From assembly GCF_031882575.1 (NCBI RefSeq), contig NZ_CP134772.1, forward strand, positions 4,359,001 to 4,423,000: DNA of 64,000 nucleotides, written 5' to 3'. A program made the position numbers and the translations under genes. The notes beneath the pieces were generated by a model. That model had not been told where the DNA came from. It did no database searches and was given only the letters and a program-made list of their open reading frames with translations. Position 1 is the first letter of the stretch, and each line of letters starts with the position of its first letter. Below, piece by piece: positions 26,644-35,589 of the stretch. This DNA comes from Pseudomonas sp. VD-NE ins. GTDB lineage: Bacteria > Pseudomonadota > Gammaproteobacteria > Pseudomonadales > Pseudomonadaceae.

Positions 26644-26817
26644 TCAGGACAACCAGCCCGCGACCAATTGCCGGCCCATCGGCCACAACTGTTCACCGGC
26701 CAGCATGCCGAGCAAGCCGACCAGCGCGATAGCCGGTGGCGCGGGAGAACGGAAGTCCAGCGCGCCGTAGAGCAGGCCGACGCCGAGACCGATGGCCAGC
26801 GAAATCAGGTAGTTCAT
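26644..26817 (-). CDS. XapX-domain small membrane protein (DUF1427)
   Basis: 57 residues with two predicted membrane helices (about residues 3-19 and 29-46) joined by a short FRSPAPP loop. Length and the GxGxGxLYG helix match the XapX/DUF1427 family, whose function is not established. GGAG lies nine bases before the ATG at 26817. It sits between an AraC regulator and an oxidoreductase read in the same direction. Confidence 0.8.
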   Translation of the reverse strand: MNYLISLAIGLGVGLLYGALDFRSPAPPAIALVGLLGMLAGEQLWPMGRQLVAGWLS

Positions 26818-26930
26818 GGGGAGGAACTCCGCCCGTGGAAAGGAATGGGCAAAGTTTAGGGAACCGGCGGGGATGGCATCGGCCAAGGACTTCTGAATTT
26901 CGGACAAGTATCGGATGCACACCACAAAAC

Positions 26931-27025
26931 CCTGTGGGAGCTGGCTTGCCAGCGATGAGGCCTGTACATCCGACATCCTCATCGGCTGACACACCGCTAT
27001 CGCTGGCAAGCCAGCTCCCACAAGG
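26931..27025. repeat. REP pair, 'gctggcttgccagcgat' family
   Basis: Inverted pair between the araC-type gene and xapX. It separates the regulator from the two-gene operon. Confidence 0.85.
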
Positions 27026-27053
27026 TTCTGTGTAGGTTCAGGATATAGCGTCG

Positions 27054-27827
27054 TTACAGAGTGAATTGTGAAGGAGCGACACCCAATTCACGGCGGAACA
27101 TGTCGCTGAAGCTACTGGGTGAATAGCCGAGCTCACGGGCAATAACACTCACCGCCACGCCCTGAATCAACTCCGCCACCGCCGTCGCCAGTTGCACCTG
27201 CCGCCGCCACTCGGCGAAGCCCATGCCGAGGCTGTCCTTGAACAACCGCGCCAGGGTGCGCACGCTGGCCCCGGCATTTTCCGCATGCTGTTCAAAAGGA
27301 ATCTCCAGCGACGGCGCCGCCATCACCGCCTGACACAGATTCATCAAGCGCCGGTCGGAGTCGTCCGGCATCGGGATTTTCAGCTGCGAACGCCGTGCGC
27401 GTTTCAGCTCCAGCAAGGCCAACCCGACCAGTGCCTCGTAATACGCCGGATCACCGCTGTCGCCCTGCTCCACCAGCCCGACAATCAACTCGCGCAGTAA
27501 ACCGCCGACCTCGATCACCTGCACCGTCTGATCCAGCGTCGCCGCCAGCGCCGGGCGCAGGTAGATATTGCGCATCTGCAGATCCGACACCACCCGAATC
27601 CCGTGCGGCACACCCGGCGGCAACCACACCGCCCGCTGCGGCGGCACCACCAGCGCTTCGTGCGGCGTCTCGACCCACATCACCCCGCTCATCGCATACA
27701 GCAACTGTCCCCAGACATGCTCGTGCGGCTCGATAAACAAGCCACGCGGATAGGTCCGCGCCAGCGGTTGCACGGGCACATCGGTATCACTCAGATCAGG
27801 GGGTGCGGCAAGGGCCATGGCGAGCAT
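27054..27827 (-). CDS. AraC-family transcriptional regulator
   Basis: 257 residues. An N-terminal cupin sensor carries EPHEHVWGQLLY (residues 33-44) and the PPGVPHGI turn. Two C-terminal helix-turn-helix units occupy about residues 155-257: the ASVRTLARLFKDSLGMGFAEWRR helix region, then VSVIARELGYSPSSFSDMFRRELG. This small cupin-AraC layout is common near single-operon targets. The adjacent oxidoreductase/XapX pair, read in the same direction, is the likely target but no operator is evident. No strong ribosome site is visible before ATG 27827; ATG 27818 is an alternative. Confidence 0.88.
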   Translation of the reverse strand: MLAMALAAPPDLSDTDVPVQPLARTYPRGLFIEPHEHVWGQLLYAMSGVMWVETPHEALVVPPQRAVWLPPGVPHGIRVVSDLQMRNIYLRPALAATLDQTVQVIEVGGLLRELIVGLVEQGDSGDPAYYEALVGLALLELKRARRSQLKIPMPDDSDRRLMNLCQAVMAAPSLEIPFEQHAENAGASVRTLARLFKDSLGMGFAEWRRQVQLATAVAELIQGVAVSVIARELGYSPSSFSDMFRRELGVAPSQFTL

Positions 27828-27963
27828 TCATTGGGGTTGGCGAAAACCCCATGGTAACCAGTGCACCACGGCGTCGCCAACGATAGATACCGTCGGACAA
27901 TCCGAGTGAATTTTCCCGCAGCGCCGCGATCCCTCTATTACCACAGGGAGGAATACGGGCTTT

Positions 27964-28191
27964 ATGAACAACGCAAAACTCTATGTCATCGATTACACCC
28001 TTCACGGCACGCCCAAGTCCTTCATTATCCGCTCGGACAAGATGGACAATGCCGAGGCTTGGCACTGGGCGAGCTGCGACGCCGGGGTCGGCCGCATCCC
28101 GCGTTTTGGCCGTGAGAAGGTGCAGAAGACCAGCAAACCGATGGCGGAAAAATTCGGCGTGGAAAACGTCGTGTGGCGACCGACCAGCTAA
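27964..28191 (+). CDS. Small conserved Pseudomonas protein (DUF6555-like)
   Basis: 75 residues, soluble, Trp- and Lys-containing (AEAWHWASCDAG, then GVENVVWRPTS). Its layout matches small Pseudomonas proteins that I recall as DUF6555; the function is unknown. GGAGG lies about 12 bases before the ATG. It is followed by another small gene on the same strand after 39 bases. Confidence 0.7.
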   Translation: MNNAKLYVIDYTLHGTPKSFIIRSDKMDNAEAWHWASCDAGVGRIPRFGREKVQKTSKPMAEKFGVENVVWRPTS

Positions 28192-28230
28192 GCTCTGCCT
28201 GGCGATCGGCATCATTCGGGGGAATGCACC

Positions 28231-28503
28231 ATGAGCAACATCATCAGCCCGGCGCATCTGGATTACGGCCTTGATACGCTGTTCGGGCGGATCACCAAAA
28301 GTGTGGACTGCCGCGTTGGGCTGGAGGCGGTCGAAGATGATCCGTTTCGCTTTGCACTGCGAGTGCCGGCACCACTGCCGGAGGATCTTGATCAGGCGAA
28401 AACCGTGGTAGTCAGGGTTGAAGGCCGACGGCTGCAAGGCACGGTGCGGCATACCGAGCGGCTGGATGATGAGAGCCTGAAACTGGAAGTGGAGCCTGAT
28501 TAG
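28231..28503 (+). CDS. Small conserved protein of unknown function
   Basis: 90 residues, acidic, with no signal or membrane segment. The C-terminal half alternates beta-strand-like segments (KTVVVRVEGRRLQGTV, LKLEVEPD). I do not recognise a family. A GGGGGAA stretch precedes the ATG. It probably shares a transcript with the preceding 75-residue gene. Confidence 0.65.
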   Translation: MSNIISPAHLDYGLDTLFGRITKSVDCRVGLEAVEDDPFRFALRVPAPLPEDLDQAKTVVVRVEGRRLQGTVRHTERLDDESLKLEVEPD

Positions 28504-28526
28504 GCTCCACTTTTTTATGGGTGCTG

Positions 28527-28694
28527 TTATTTCGAATCCCCGCAGTGACAACCTTTGCTGGAACACGCTTTGTCATCCTTGTGATGGTGGGCGCAGGCTT
28601 CGCAGCAATAGTGTTTGCCGTGGACGGCGTAAGCATGTTCGCCTTCCTTGATTGTGCATTTGCAGTTGGGACAATCGCATTTTCTATCGGGCAT
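28527..28694 (-). CDS. Bacterial metallothionein (SmtA/PmtA type)
   Basis: 55 residues with ten cysteines (6, 8, 11, 13, 30, 31, 34, 44, 49, 51) and seven histidines. The CxCxxCxC start, the central YCCEAC and the C-terminal CHC match the Zn/Cd-binding fold of SmtA with its zinc-finger-like core. It should bind a small zinc or cadmium cluster in the cytoplasm. AAGGAG lies seven bases before ATG 28694. An overlapping longer frame to 28925 runs into repeat DNA and is not the start. It is shorter than the metallothioneins of many fluorescent pseudomonads, lacking the long polar C-terminal tail. Convergent with the small gene to its left; no metal-responsive operator recognised. Confidence 0.9.
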   Translation of the reverse strand: MPDRKCDCPNCKCTIKEGEHAYAVHGKHYCCEACAHHHKDDKACSSKGCHCGDSK

Positions 28695-28753
28695 GGGACA
28701 GACTCCTTGGGTGGGGGTTGTCTGGGGCTTGAAGGGCAAGCCGTGATTACCAG

Positions 28754-28790
28754 TGTAGAAGCTGCCGCAGGCTGCGATCTTTTGATTTTG
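28754..28790. repeat. Half copy of the 'agctgccgcaggctgcgatcttttgat' repeat
   Basis: A single arm of the palindromic family seen in full at 40741-40824. It marks the left edge of a 980-bp gene-free stretch (28695-29674) that is filled with repeat DNA. Confidence 0.75.
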
Positions 28791-28816
28791 TTTGGGATTG
28801 GGGTTGGGATTGGGGG

Positions 28817-29646
28817 CATATCCGTTGCTGCGGGTGCTGCTTCTGGCGGTTTCGCTCTTACAGCGAGTCACCTTTTCCAAACGCCGAAAAGGTAACCCAA
28901 AAGGCTTTGCCCCGGCGTACGGCACTTCGCTGAGGCTCAGTGTTCCCTCGCTACGGTGTCCATCCGGGGGCGCCTACGGTTTGCTTCGCTGCACCTCCTC
29001 TCGATGAATGCGGCTGCGCCGCACGGCGCTACGCGCCTCCCCCCGGATGAACACCTCCGCTCGGCCTGCCGATGGGGCAAAAGATCAAAAGCCAAAGCCA
29101 AAGCCAAAGCAAGATCACAAGCCAGATCAAGAGCCCCTCACCCTAGCCCTCTCCCAGAGGGAGAGGGGACTGATCGAGGTGTCTGGGAGAGCTACGCCGA
29201 CTTGGGATACCGAGTCGAACTCAGATTTTGAAAAGCCCAAAAATCGGCTCCCTCTCCTCGGGGAGAGGGCTGGGGTGAGGGGAAGCACCACCACAAATCC
29301 AAAGCCGACCACGCCCCGCTCTTCACCACTCAACAGGATGAGCGTTAGCTCGGCTGCGGCTTTTGATCTGTAAGGCGACGTCGGAAGGCTGAGTGGAGGG
29401 ATTGATCCGGGGGTGGGAGCGCAGCGACCGTTTGGCGAAGCCAAACACAGCGAGAGGAGGTGCAGCGAAGCAAACCGTAGGCGCTGCGCCCGGATCGATC
29501 CCGGAGCGAAGGAACCCCGAGCCCCAGCGAGCGGGCCGCACGTAGGAGCAAGCGTTTTTTTGCTTACTTTTTTTTGGCGCTTGTAAAAAAAGTGAGTCGC
29601 CGTAAGGGCGAAACCCTAAGCAGCCGTTACCGCAGCAACGGATATG
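28817..29646. repeat. Composite element: two diverged about 280-bp arms in inverted orientation
   Basis: The left arm (28817-29093) and right arm (29358-29646) are inverted copies of one unit. Both carry the same ordered landmarks: CATATCCGTTGCTGCGG at the outer end, a GGTTTCGC..TTAC..CGA.TCAC segment, the exact 30-base block CGCCTACGG..CTCCTCTCG, a CCCCGGAT segment, and AGATCAAAAGC at the inner end. Between the arms lies a CCCTCACCC..CTCTCCC hairpin element (29133-29282). No reading frame in it looks coding. It could fold as a very long stem in RNA or extrude as a cruciform. No transposase or RAYT gene is near. Confidence 0.75.
29133..29282. repeat. 'ccctcaccctagccctctccc' bordered element, copy 1
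   Basis: Inverted terminal blocks (CCCCTCACCCTAGCCCTCTCCC and its complement) each have an inner GAGGGAGAGGG hairpin. They enclose a short core containing CCGAGTCGAACTCAG. Related elements lie at 31687-32000 and 37766-38026. Non-coding. Confidence 0.75.
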
Positions 29647-29674
29647 TACTCAACTCAAATCAAATCAAATCAAA

Positions 29675-30130
29675 TCAACCAACCCGACGCGAACTGCTCC
29701 GATACATAAACACCAAAGCCAACCCCAAACACCCCATCGCCAAAATCCGGCTAGAAGAAAGCTCAATCGCCGGATTCCCCAACCAGCCAAAATTATCAAT
29801 CAACATCCCCATCCCCAACTGCCCGACAATCACCGCCACCGTCGCCACAGCTGTCCCCACCACCGGCACCGCCCCGACCATCACCATCATGTACACCACA
29901 CCAAACAGCGCCCCGGTCAACTGCCACTTCGGCACATCCAAAAGACTCAGCGCATGCGCTGGCTCAAAAAACAAAATCAACAACCCGGTCGATACCGCGC
30001 CCACAACAAACGTCAGCAAACTACTGCGCAACACCCCGACGCTCTCGCCCAGACGCCCATTGATCGCCGCCTGCACACTCAACACCGCACCGGCCAACAC
30101 CACCACCGCCAACAAGATAACCAGACTCAT
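29675..30130 (-). CDS. DMT/YdcZ-family small membrane transporter subunit 1
   Basis: 151 residues, about five membrane helices. An AINGRLGES motif lies near residue 24 and a GQLGMGMLIDNFGWLG segment near 105, typical of the half-size DUF606/YdcZ proteins in the drug/metabolite transporter superfamily. Such halves usually work as pairs, and a second half is encoded directly upstream. The start is ATG 30130, one codon after a GTG that abuts the stop of the upstream gene, so translation is coupled. Substrate unknown. Downstream the DNA enters the composite repeat. Confidence 0.82.
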   Translation of the reverse strand: MSLVILLAVVVLAGAVLSVQAAINGRLGESVGVLRSSLLTFVVGAVSTGLLILFFEPAHALSLLDVPKWQLTGALFGVVYMMVMVGAVPVVGTAVATVAVIVGQLGMGMLIDNFGWLGNPAIELSSSRILAMGCLGLALVFMYRSSSRRVG

Positions 30131-30133
30131 CAC

Positions 30134-30619
30134 TCACCCCCGCGCAATCAAAACAAGTGCCGCCACAATCAACCCCAACGCCAGCCACCGCTCGGCATTG
30201 ACCTTCTTGCGCGTCGCCCCGAACCAGCCGAAATGGTCAATCAGCACACTCTTGCCGACCTGCCCGGACAGAATCGCGATCATGGTCATGGCAATGCCGA
30301 TATGCGGCGTCGCCAACGTCAGCACCACCACATACATCGGCCCCAGAAACCCACCGATCAACTGCCAACGCGGCAGATCAGTCAGCGCCGGCCCCTTCTG
30401 TGGCCCAGCGAACAACAACAGCAAAAACAGAATCGCCGAACCCACACCGAAGATGCTCAACGTCGCCCACAAATGCCCGACCTGCACGCCCAACGGCCCA
30501 AGCAACCCCGCCTCCACCGACAACCCCATACCCGCCAGAATCACCAGCGGCAGCAACAACAAGCGCAATCCGGATTTCGTCGCCGGCGCGCTGAGACTCA
30601 CCTCATCCAACGTCTGCAT
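30134..30619 (-). CDS. DMT/YdcZ-family small membrane transporter subunit 2
   Basis: About 161 residues from ATG 30619, a length matching its partner; ATG 30628 and longer frames to 30712 are open but would overlap the promoter region of the divergent regulator. About five helices, with GLSVEAGLLGPLG near residue 28 and SGQVGKSVLIDHFGWFG near 125. The latter is a close parallel of the GQLGMGMLIDNFGWLG motif of the neighbouring subunit. Likely forms a heterodimer with it. Probably controlled by the divergent LysR gene; the 113-bp region between them (30620-30732) should hold both promoters, but I cannot point to an operator. Confidence 0.8.
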   Translation of the reverse strand: MQTLDEVSLSAPATKSGLRLLLLPLVILAGMGLSVEAGLLGPLGVQVGHLWATLSIFGVGSAILFLLLLFAGPQKGPALTDLPRWQLIGGFLGPMYVVVLTLATPHIGIAMTMIAILSGQVGKSVLIDHFGWFGATRKKVNAERWLALGLIVAALVLIARG

Positions 30620-30732
30620 AAACAACATTCCACTCAAGTAAACGATGGCGCAGATTATCGGCTGGCGAAGCTTTGCGATAAATGGGAGCATCCTGACAAC
30701 ACTTTTGCGCAATACGCATAGCAGGAAACATC

Positions 30733-31668
30733 ATGCACGGGCTCAACGAACTCGGATTCAAGGCACTCAGGCTGTTTGTGGCCGTGCTCGACCACGGCAG
30801 TTTTTCCGAAGTCGCCCGCCGCGAAGGCGTGGCGCCCTCCTCGATCTCGCGGCAGATCCAGTTGATGGAACAGGCGCTGAACCAGCAATTGCTCTACCGC
30901 CACACCCGCGCCGTCACGCCGACCGAAGCCGGGCGCATGCTCGGTCACCATGCGCGGCTGGTACTGGTGCAATTGGAAGAAGCCGAACAGGCGCTGCAGG
31001 AACAGCAAAGCGAACCCACGGGGCTGGTGCGCATCAACGCGCCGGTGGTGTTCGGTCAGCGCCATCTGACGCCATGGCTGGGCAAGCTGTGCGCGCGCTA
31101 TCCGAAGCTGCAACTGGATATCCAGCAGACTGACCATTACGTCGACCCGTTGCAGGAAGGCGCCGACCTGTTGTTCCGCATCGGCCCGATGCACGATTCG
31201 AGTATGCAGGCACGGATCCTGGCGCCGCACCGCTTTCAGGTCGCGGCCAGCCCGGCGTATCTCAAACGCCACGGCACACCGCAACATCCTGACGATCTGG
31301 CGCAGCACCAATGCCTGGCCTACAAAGGCGCGACCGGCCAGCAGCGCTGGTTTTTCCGTCATGATGGCGAGGACTGGACGCCCTATTCGGTCAAAGGCCC
31401 GATCACTGGCAACCACGCTGACACCCTCACCCAAGCCGCTGAACAGGGTTTGGGGCTGGTGATGTTTCCGTCCTGGCTGATTGGCGAAGCGGTGCGCGAC
31501 GGCACGCTGGTGCCGGTGCTGGGGGACTATCAGGTGTCGAACAGCCTGGAGCCGCAGCAGATTGCGGTTTTGTGGCCGGGGAGCCGGCGGTTGTCGGTGA
31601 AGGTGCGGACGGTGATTGATTTCTTTGTCGAATGCTTTGGTGAAGTGCCCTACTGGGATCGACCTTGA
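30733..31668 (+). CDS. LysR-family transcriptional regulator
   Basis: 311 residues. The winged helix-turn-helix fills residues 8-67 (LRLFVAVLDHGSFSEVARREGVAPSSISRQI, cut here for clarity at the recognition helix). The effector domain starts near residue 93 (GLVRINAPVVFG) and ends at the C-terminus. The VDPLQEGADLLFRIG segment is typical of the CrgA/DsdC-like group. Divergent from the YdcZ pair, the classical layout for a LysR regulator and its target. Ligand unknown. Confidence 0.9.
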   Translation: MHGLNELGFKALRLFVAVLDHGSFSEVARREGVAPSSISRQIQLMEQALNQQLLYRHTRAVTPTEAGRMLGHHARLVLVQLEEAEQALQEQQSEPTGLVRINAPVVFGQRHLTPWLGKLCARYPKLQLDIQQTDHYVDPLQEGADLLFRIGPMHDSSMQARILAPHRFQVAASPAYLKRHGTPQHPDDLAQHQCLAYKGATGQQRWFFRHDGEDWTPYSVKGPITGNHADTLTQAAEQGLGLVMFPSWLIGEAVRDGTLVPVLGDYQVSNSLEPQQIAVLWPGSRRLSVKVRTVIDFFVECFGEVPYWDRP

Positions 31669-31686
31669 GTCTTTGAAGATCAAAAG

Positions 31687-32000
31687 CCCCTCACCCTAGC
31701 CCTCTCCCAGAGGGAGAGGGGACTGATTGGGGGGATGCTGTGGAACTCCGCCGACCTGAAACAGCTTTACCGAATCCATAATCGACTGAATCTTTCAGGT
31801 CGACGGATGACACAAGACACCTCGGTCAGTCCCCTATCCCTCTGGGAGAGGGAACTGATTGGGGGATGCTGTGGAACTCCGCCGACCTGAAACAGCTTTA
31901 CCGAATCCATAATCGACCCAATCTTTCAGGTCGGTGCATACCGCAAGACACCTCCGTCAGTCCCCTCTCCCTCTGGGAGAGGGTTAGGGTGAGGGGCTTC
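31687..32000. repeat. 'ccctcaccctagccctctccc' bordered element, copy 2, with tandem core
   Basis: The same terminal blocks as at 29133, here enclosing two tandem units of about 131 bp (from 31721 and from 31852). Each unit contains a CTGATTGGGGG start, then CCGCCGACCTGAAACAGC..ATAATCGA and a TTTCAGGTCG complement. Fills the 340-bp gap between lysR and the chemoreceptor gene; no gene in it. Confidence 0.8.
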
Positions 32001-32008
32001 TCAAGCTG

Positions 32009-33691
32009 TCAAATACGGAACTGTCCGACCAGTTTGCCAAGCCGCTGCCCAAGCTCCGCCAAACTACGCGAAGTCTGCGCCCCCAACTGCGTCTCATCAG
32101 CCACGCTGTCCACCGCCACCGCAATCTGATGCACGCTGCGATTGATCTCTTCCGCCACCGCCGTTTGCTCTTCCGCCGCACTGGCAATCTGCGCGTTCAT
32201 CGAGTTGATCGTCGCAATCAACTCCGCCATCGCATCCAGCGAAGCCCCGGCCTGATTGGCCTGTTGTGAAGTGCCGTCACCCGCCTCGCTGGAGCGACGC
32301 ATCGCCTCGACCGCCGACTGCGTACCCGCCTGCAAGCGATCGATCATCCCCTGAATTTCCTGAGTGCTGATCTGCGTGCGACTGGCCAATGCCCGCACCT
32401 CATCCGCCACCACGGCAAACCCGCGTCCAGCCTCACCAGCCCGCGCCGCTTCAATCGCGGCGTTCAGCGCTAGCAGGTTGGTCTGCTCGGCAATCGAACG
32501 AATCACCCCGAGCACGCCGACAATCGACGTCACGTCCTGCTGCAAGCTATCGAGCGACACGCCGCTGCTGCGGATGTCATCGACCAAGGCATGAATCTGT
32601 TTGATGCTGCCGGCCACCACACGCTTGGCGCTCTGGCCTTCTTCATCGGTCTGCTGGGCGGCGACGGCGGCGTTCTGCGCGCTCTTCGCCACTTCCTGCG
32701 CGGCGGCAGACATCTCGTTGATCGCCGTGGCGACCTGATCGGTCTCATGGCGCTGACGCTCCATCGCCTGATCGGAACGCTGGGCTTGATCGGACACTTG
32801 CGTCACCAGCCCGGTCAGTTGCGTGGTCATTTCGGTGATCTGCCGCACCAGGCCATGGATCTTGTCGACGAAGCGGTTGAACGAGCCGGCCAGTTCGCCG
32901 AGTTCGTCCTGGCTGGTGATGTTCAGTCGGCGGGTCAGATCGCCCTCACCCGCCGCGATGTCGTCGAGGTTGGCTTTCATCAGGGTCAACGGCCGCAAAA
33001 TGGTATTGGCCAGCAGCATCCCCGCTGCCGCAATCACCAACAACACCACCACCGCCACGCCGACGATGCTCAGCACCACGCCTTGCACACGTTCCTGCAC
33101 CTGCGCTTCGACCAGCGCCACTTGCGCTTCGATGCCGTCGAGGTTGACCGAAGTCCCCACAGCCATGTCCCACTTCGCCAGGTATTCGGTGTAACCGAGT
33201 TTCGGCACCAACACCTTGGCATTACCCGGCAGCGGCGAGCTGTATTGCAGATAGTGCGTGCCGTCCTTCGCCACTTTCACCAGCCCGAGATTGACGTAAA
33301 CGCCATTCGGGTCGCGGTTGTCCTTGAAGCTTTTACCCACGCCTTCCGGGTCGTTGGCCTTGAACAGGCGCACGGTCTCGGAGTCGTAGCCGAAGAAGTA
33401 GCCGTCCTTGCCGTAGCGAATGCCCGAAAGCAACTTGATCGCCTGCGCCCGCGCCTCAACGTCACCGGGTGCGGCGGCGTCGTACAGCGGTTTGATCGTG
33501 GTCATGGCCACGGCGACGTAACTTTGCAGAGTGGCTTTGGCATCGCCGAGCAGGCGCTCGCGGGTCTGTTCGACCTCTTTGTGCGCCTGTTCCTGGAGGA
33601 TGAACAGCGTGGTCAGGCTGATGACCAGCGCAAAGAGCAACACCGGGAGAACGGCGAGGGACAGGACTTTAGCCTTGAGGCTCAGGCGCAT
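32009..33691 (-). CDS. Methyl-accepting chemotaxis receptor, single-Cache (CtpM-like)
   Basis: 560 residues. First membrane helix about 10-32; periplasmic sCache_2-type sensor about 35-195 ([11 protein letters not shown] near 92, then [11 protein letters not shown], ending in [13 protein letters not shown]); second helix about 205-230. A HAMP domain follows ([22 protein letters not shown]), then the cytoplasmic signalling rod with the conserved hairpin tip [20 protein letters not shown]. No C-terminal pentapeptide. By order with the next two genes it matches PA2652 (CtpM) of P. aeruginosa, a malate receptor, so a short dicarboxylate ligand is the best guess. It lies downstream of, and in the same orientation as, an NhaC-type transporter. 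I checked for a flagellar sigma promoter and found only a partial match upstream. Confidence 0.88.
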   Translation of the reverse strand: MRLSLKAKVLSLAVLPVLLFALVISLTTLFILQEQAHKEVEQTRERLLGDAKATLQSYVAVAMTTIKPLYDAAAPGDVEARAQAIKLLSGIRYGKDGYFFGYDSETVRLFKANDPEGVGKSFKDNRDPNGVYVNLGLVKVAKDGTHYLQYSSPLPGNAKVLVPKLGYTEYLAKWDMAVGTSVNLDGIEAQVALVEAQVQERVQGVVLSIVGVAVVVLLVIAAAGMLLANTILRPLTLMKANLDDIAAGEGDLTRRLNITSQDELGELAGSFNRFVDKIHGLVRQITEMTTQLTGLVTQVSDQAQRSDQAMERQRHETDQVATAINEMSAAAQEVAKSAQNAAVAAQQTDEEGQSAKRVVAGSIKQIHALVDDIRSSGVSLDSLQQDVTSIVGVLGVIRSIAEQTNLLALNAAIEAARAGEAGRGFAVVADEVRALASRTQISTQEIQGMIDRLQAGTQSAVEAMRRSSEAGDGTSQQANQAGASLDAMAELIATINSMNAQIASAAEEQTAVAEEINRSVHQIAVAVDSVADETQLGAQTSRSLAELGQRLGKLVGQFRI

Positions 33692-33783
33692 TGTGGGAGC
33701 TCACTCTTTTGGTTTTATTGGCGTGGTTAAAGGCTTTAACGGCACGCCATCACAAAAGTTGAGCAAAGGGATTATCCCATTCC

Positions 33784-33874
33784 CCTGTGGGAGCGAGCCT
33801 GCTCGCGAAGGCGTCGTGTCAGTCAACCATTAAGTCGCTGATACACCGCTTTCGCGAGCAGGCTCGCTCCCACA
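33784..33874. repeat. REP pair, 'gagcgagcctgctcgcga' family
   Basis: Inverted pair in the gap between the transporter gene and the chemoreceptor gene, which makes a single transcript of the two less likely. Confidence 0.85.
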
Positions 33875-33890
33875 ATCGGGATTTTGCAGA

Positions 33891-35207
33891 TCAGAGAACC
33901 ATCGCGGCCACCCAGCCGAACGCCAGCAGCGGAAGGTTGTAGTGCAGGAACGTCGGCACCACGGTGTCCCAGATGTGGTGATGCTGGCCGTCGATGTTCA
34001 GGCCCGAGGTCGGGCCCAGCGTCGAATCCGAAGCCGGCGAACCGGCATCGCCCAACGCACCAGCGGTGCCGACGATGCAGACAATAGCGATCGGGCTGAA
34101 CCCGAGTTGCACGCACAGCGGCACGAAAATCGCCGCCAGAATCGGCACCGTGGAAAACGACGAACCGATGCCCATGGTCACCAGCAACCCGACCAGCAGC
34201 ATCAACAGCGCACCGATGCCCTTGCTGTGGTTTATCCACGACGCCGAGGATTCAACCAGTGTCTGTACCTCGCCGGTGGCCTTCATCACCTCGGCAAAAC
34301 CCGAGGCGGCGATCATGATGAAGCCGATCATCGCCATCATCTTCATGCCCTCGGTGAAGAGGTCATCGGTCTCGCGCCACTTGACGATGCCTGATGCCGA
34401 GAAGATCAGAAAACCGACCAGCGCCCCGATAATCATCGAGTCCAGCAGCAGTTGCACAATGAACGCGGCGGCAATCGCCACACCGGCAATCATCAGGCTC
34501 AGCGGGTTGTACTGCACCGCGACTTGCTCGACCTGCTCAATCTTCGCCAGGTCGTACACGCGTTTCTTGCGGTAGCTGATAAACGCCATCGCCAGACCAA
34601 AGACCATGCCCAGCGCCGGAAGACCCATGGCATGGGTGACATTGATGCCGCTGATGTCGACCCCACTGCGCGCAACATTCGCCAACAAAATCTCGTTGAG
34701 GAAAATGTTACCGAAGCCCACCGGCAGAAACATGTACGGCGTGATCAGACCGAACGTCATGACACAGGCGATCAAGCGGCGGTCGAGTTGCAGCTTGGTC
34801 AGTACATAAAGAAGCGGCGGCACCAGCAGCGGAATGAACGCGATGTGGATCGGCAGGATATTCTGCGAGGCAATCGCCACCACCCACAACAGGCCGATCA
34901 GCAGCCATTTGACGCTGCCACCGCCGGTTGCGTGCTGACGGTCAACCATCGCCAGGGCCTTGTCGGCCAGCGCGTGGGCCAGGCCAGACTTGGCAATCGC
35001 CACGGCGAAAGCGCCGAGCAATGCGTAGGACAACGCCACCGTGGCGCCGCCGCCCAGGCCGCTGTTGAACGCCTTGAGCGTGGCGTCGATGCCCAGACCA
35101 CCGGTCAGGCCGCCGACCAGCGCGCCGACGATCAGGGCGATCACCACGTGCACGCGGGACAGGCTGAGCACCAGCATGACGCCGACCGCCGCTATGACTG
35201 CATTCAT
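33891..35207 (-). CDS. Na+/H+ antiporter family (NhaC/YuiF-type) transporter
   Basis: 438 residues, about 11-12 membrane helices. The N-terminus ([21 protein letters not shown], about 18-38) has the Na_H_antiport_2 look. A duplicated core with [12 protein letters not shown] near 165 and [14 protein letters not shown] near 345, then [23 protein letters not shown] near 385, matches the ion-transporter superfamily members that carry organic acids or amino acids with sodium. Equivalent by position to PA2653, which sits between ctpM and tlpQ. Since its neighbours are chemoreceptors, transport of one of their attractants is plausible. Substrate not determinable from sequence. Confidence 0.82.
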   Translation of the reverse strand: MNAVIAAVGVMLVLSLSRVHVVIALIVGALVGGLTGGLGIDATLKAFNSGLGGGATVALSYALLGAFAVAIAKSGLAHALADKALAMVDRQHATGGGSVKWLLIGLLWVVAIASQNILPIHIAFIPLLVPPLLYVLTKLQLDRRLIACVMTFGLITPYMFLPVGFGNIFLNEILLANVARSGVDISGINVTHAMGLPALGMVFGLAMAFISYRKKRVYDLAKIEQVEQVAVQYNPLSLMIAGVAIAAAFIVQLLLDSMIIGALVGFLIFSASGIVKWRETDDLFTEGMKMMAMIGFIMIAASGFAEVMKATGEVQTLVESSASWINHSKGIGALLMLLVGLLVTMGIGSSFSTVPILAAIFVPLCVQLGFSPIAIVCIVGTAGALGDAGSPASDSTLGPTSGLNIDGQHHHIWDTVVPTFLHYNLPLLAFGWVAAMVL

Positions 35208-35367
35208 TTCACTTCCTCGAAAAACACTGCGGTGGAAAACCGACCGCCAGACAGAATGAGTCCGCCAAAGCTTAACCGGCGGATTTGCAAAGAGGGTCTT
35301 ATTAGAAGGGCGCGCACTGTGCCGCAGCGAACTCCCCTTGTCAAAGCCAACGCCGCCTCCAGTGATT

Positions 35368-35473
35368 GATCGTTCCCACGCTCTGCGTGGGAATGCCTCA
35401 ATGGACGCTCTGCGTCCGCTTTGGGACGCGGAGCGTCCGGGGCTGCATTCCCACGCAGAGCGTGGGAACGATC
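35368..35473. repeat. Long imperfect palindrome, 'gatcgttcccacgctctgcgtggg' family
   Basis: About 106 bp beginning and ending with GATCGTTCCCACGCTCTGCGTGGGAATGC and its complement. An inner pair GGACGCTC.GCGTCC lies near the centre. A second copy is at 43455-43566. It fills most of the 382-bp gap 35208-35589; the rest holds the tlpQ promoter region. Confidence 0.85.
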
Positions 35474-35522
35474 ACGTACAAAGCATGACAGTGCGGCAAT
35501 TGGTCATATTGTGTTTCAAGGA

Positions 35523-35549
35523 TAAAGAAAGCTGAAAAGCAGCCGTTAC
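35523..35549 (+). promoter_or_regulatory. Candidate FliA (sigma-28) promoter of the tlpQ-like gene
   Basis: TAAA (35523-35526), a 15-base spacer, then GCCGTTAC (35542-35549), compared with the consensus TAAA-N15-GCCGATAA: full match in the -35, six of eight in the -10, exact spacing. It lies about 40 bp before the start codon of a chemoreceptor, the usual class of FliA target. Confidence 0.6.
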
Positions 35550-35589
35550 AGTGCAAAGTCTCAGATATTTATCGAATAAGGACATCTCC

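Noticed and set aside
28956..29373. Short frames inside the composite repeat (for example 91 and 121 codons)
   Set aside because: They sit in inverted-repeat DNA, have no ribosome sites, and their proteins are Arg/Pro-rich with no family resemblance.
29574..30641. 355-codon plus-strand frame, Pro/Thr/Asn-rich
   Set aside because: It covers the two YdcZ membrane protein genes in antisense and begins in repeat DNA; low complexity is due to the reverse reading of hydrophobic codons.
33692..33783. Possible FliA promoter of the ctpM-like gene (minus-strand GCCAATAA with TAAAG upstream)
   Set aside because: The -10 is good but the spacing to TAAA is 12 instead of 15 bases, so it is not listed as a feature.
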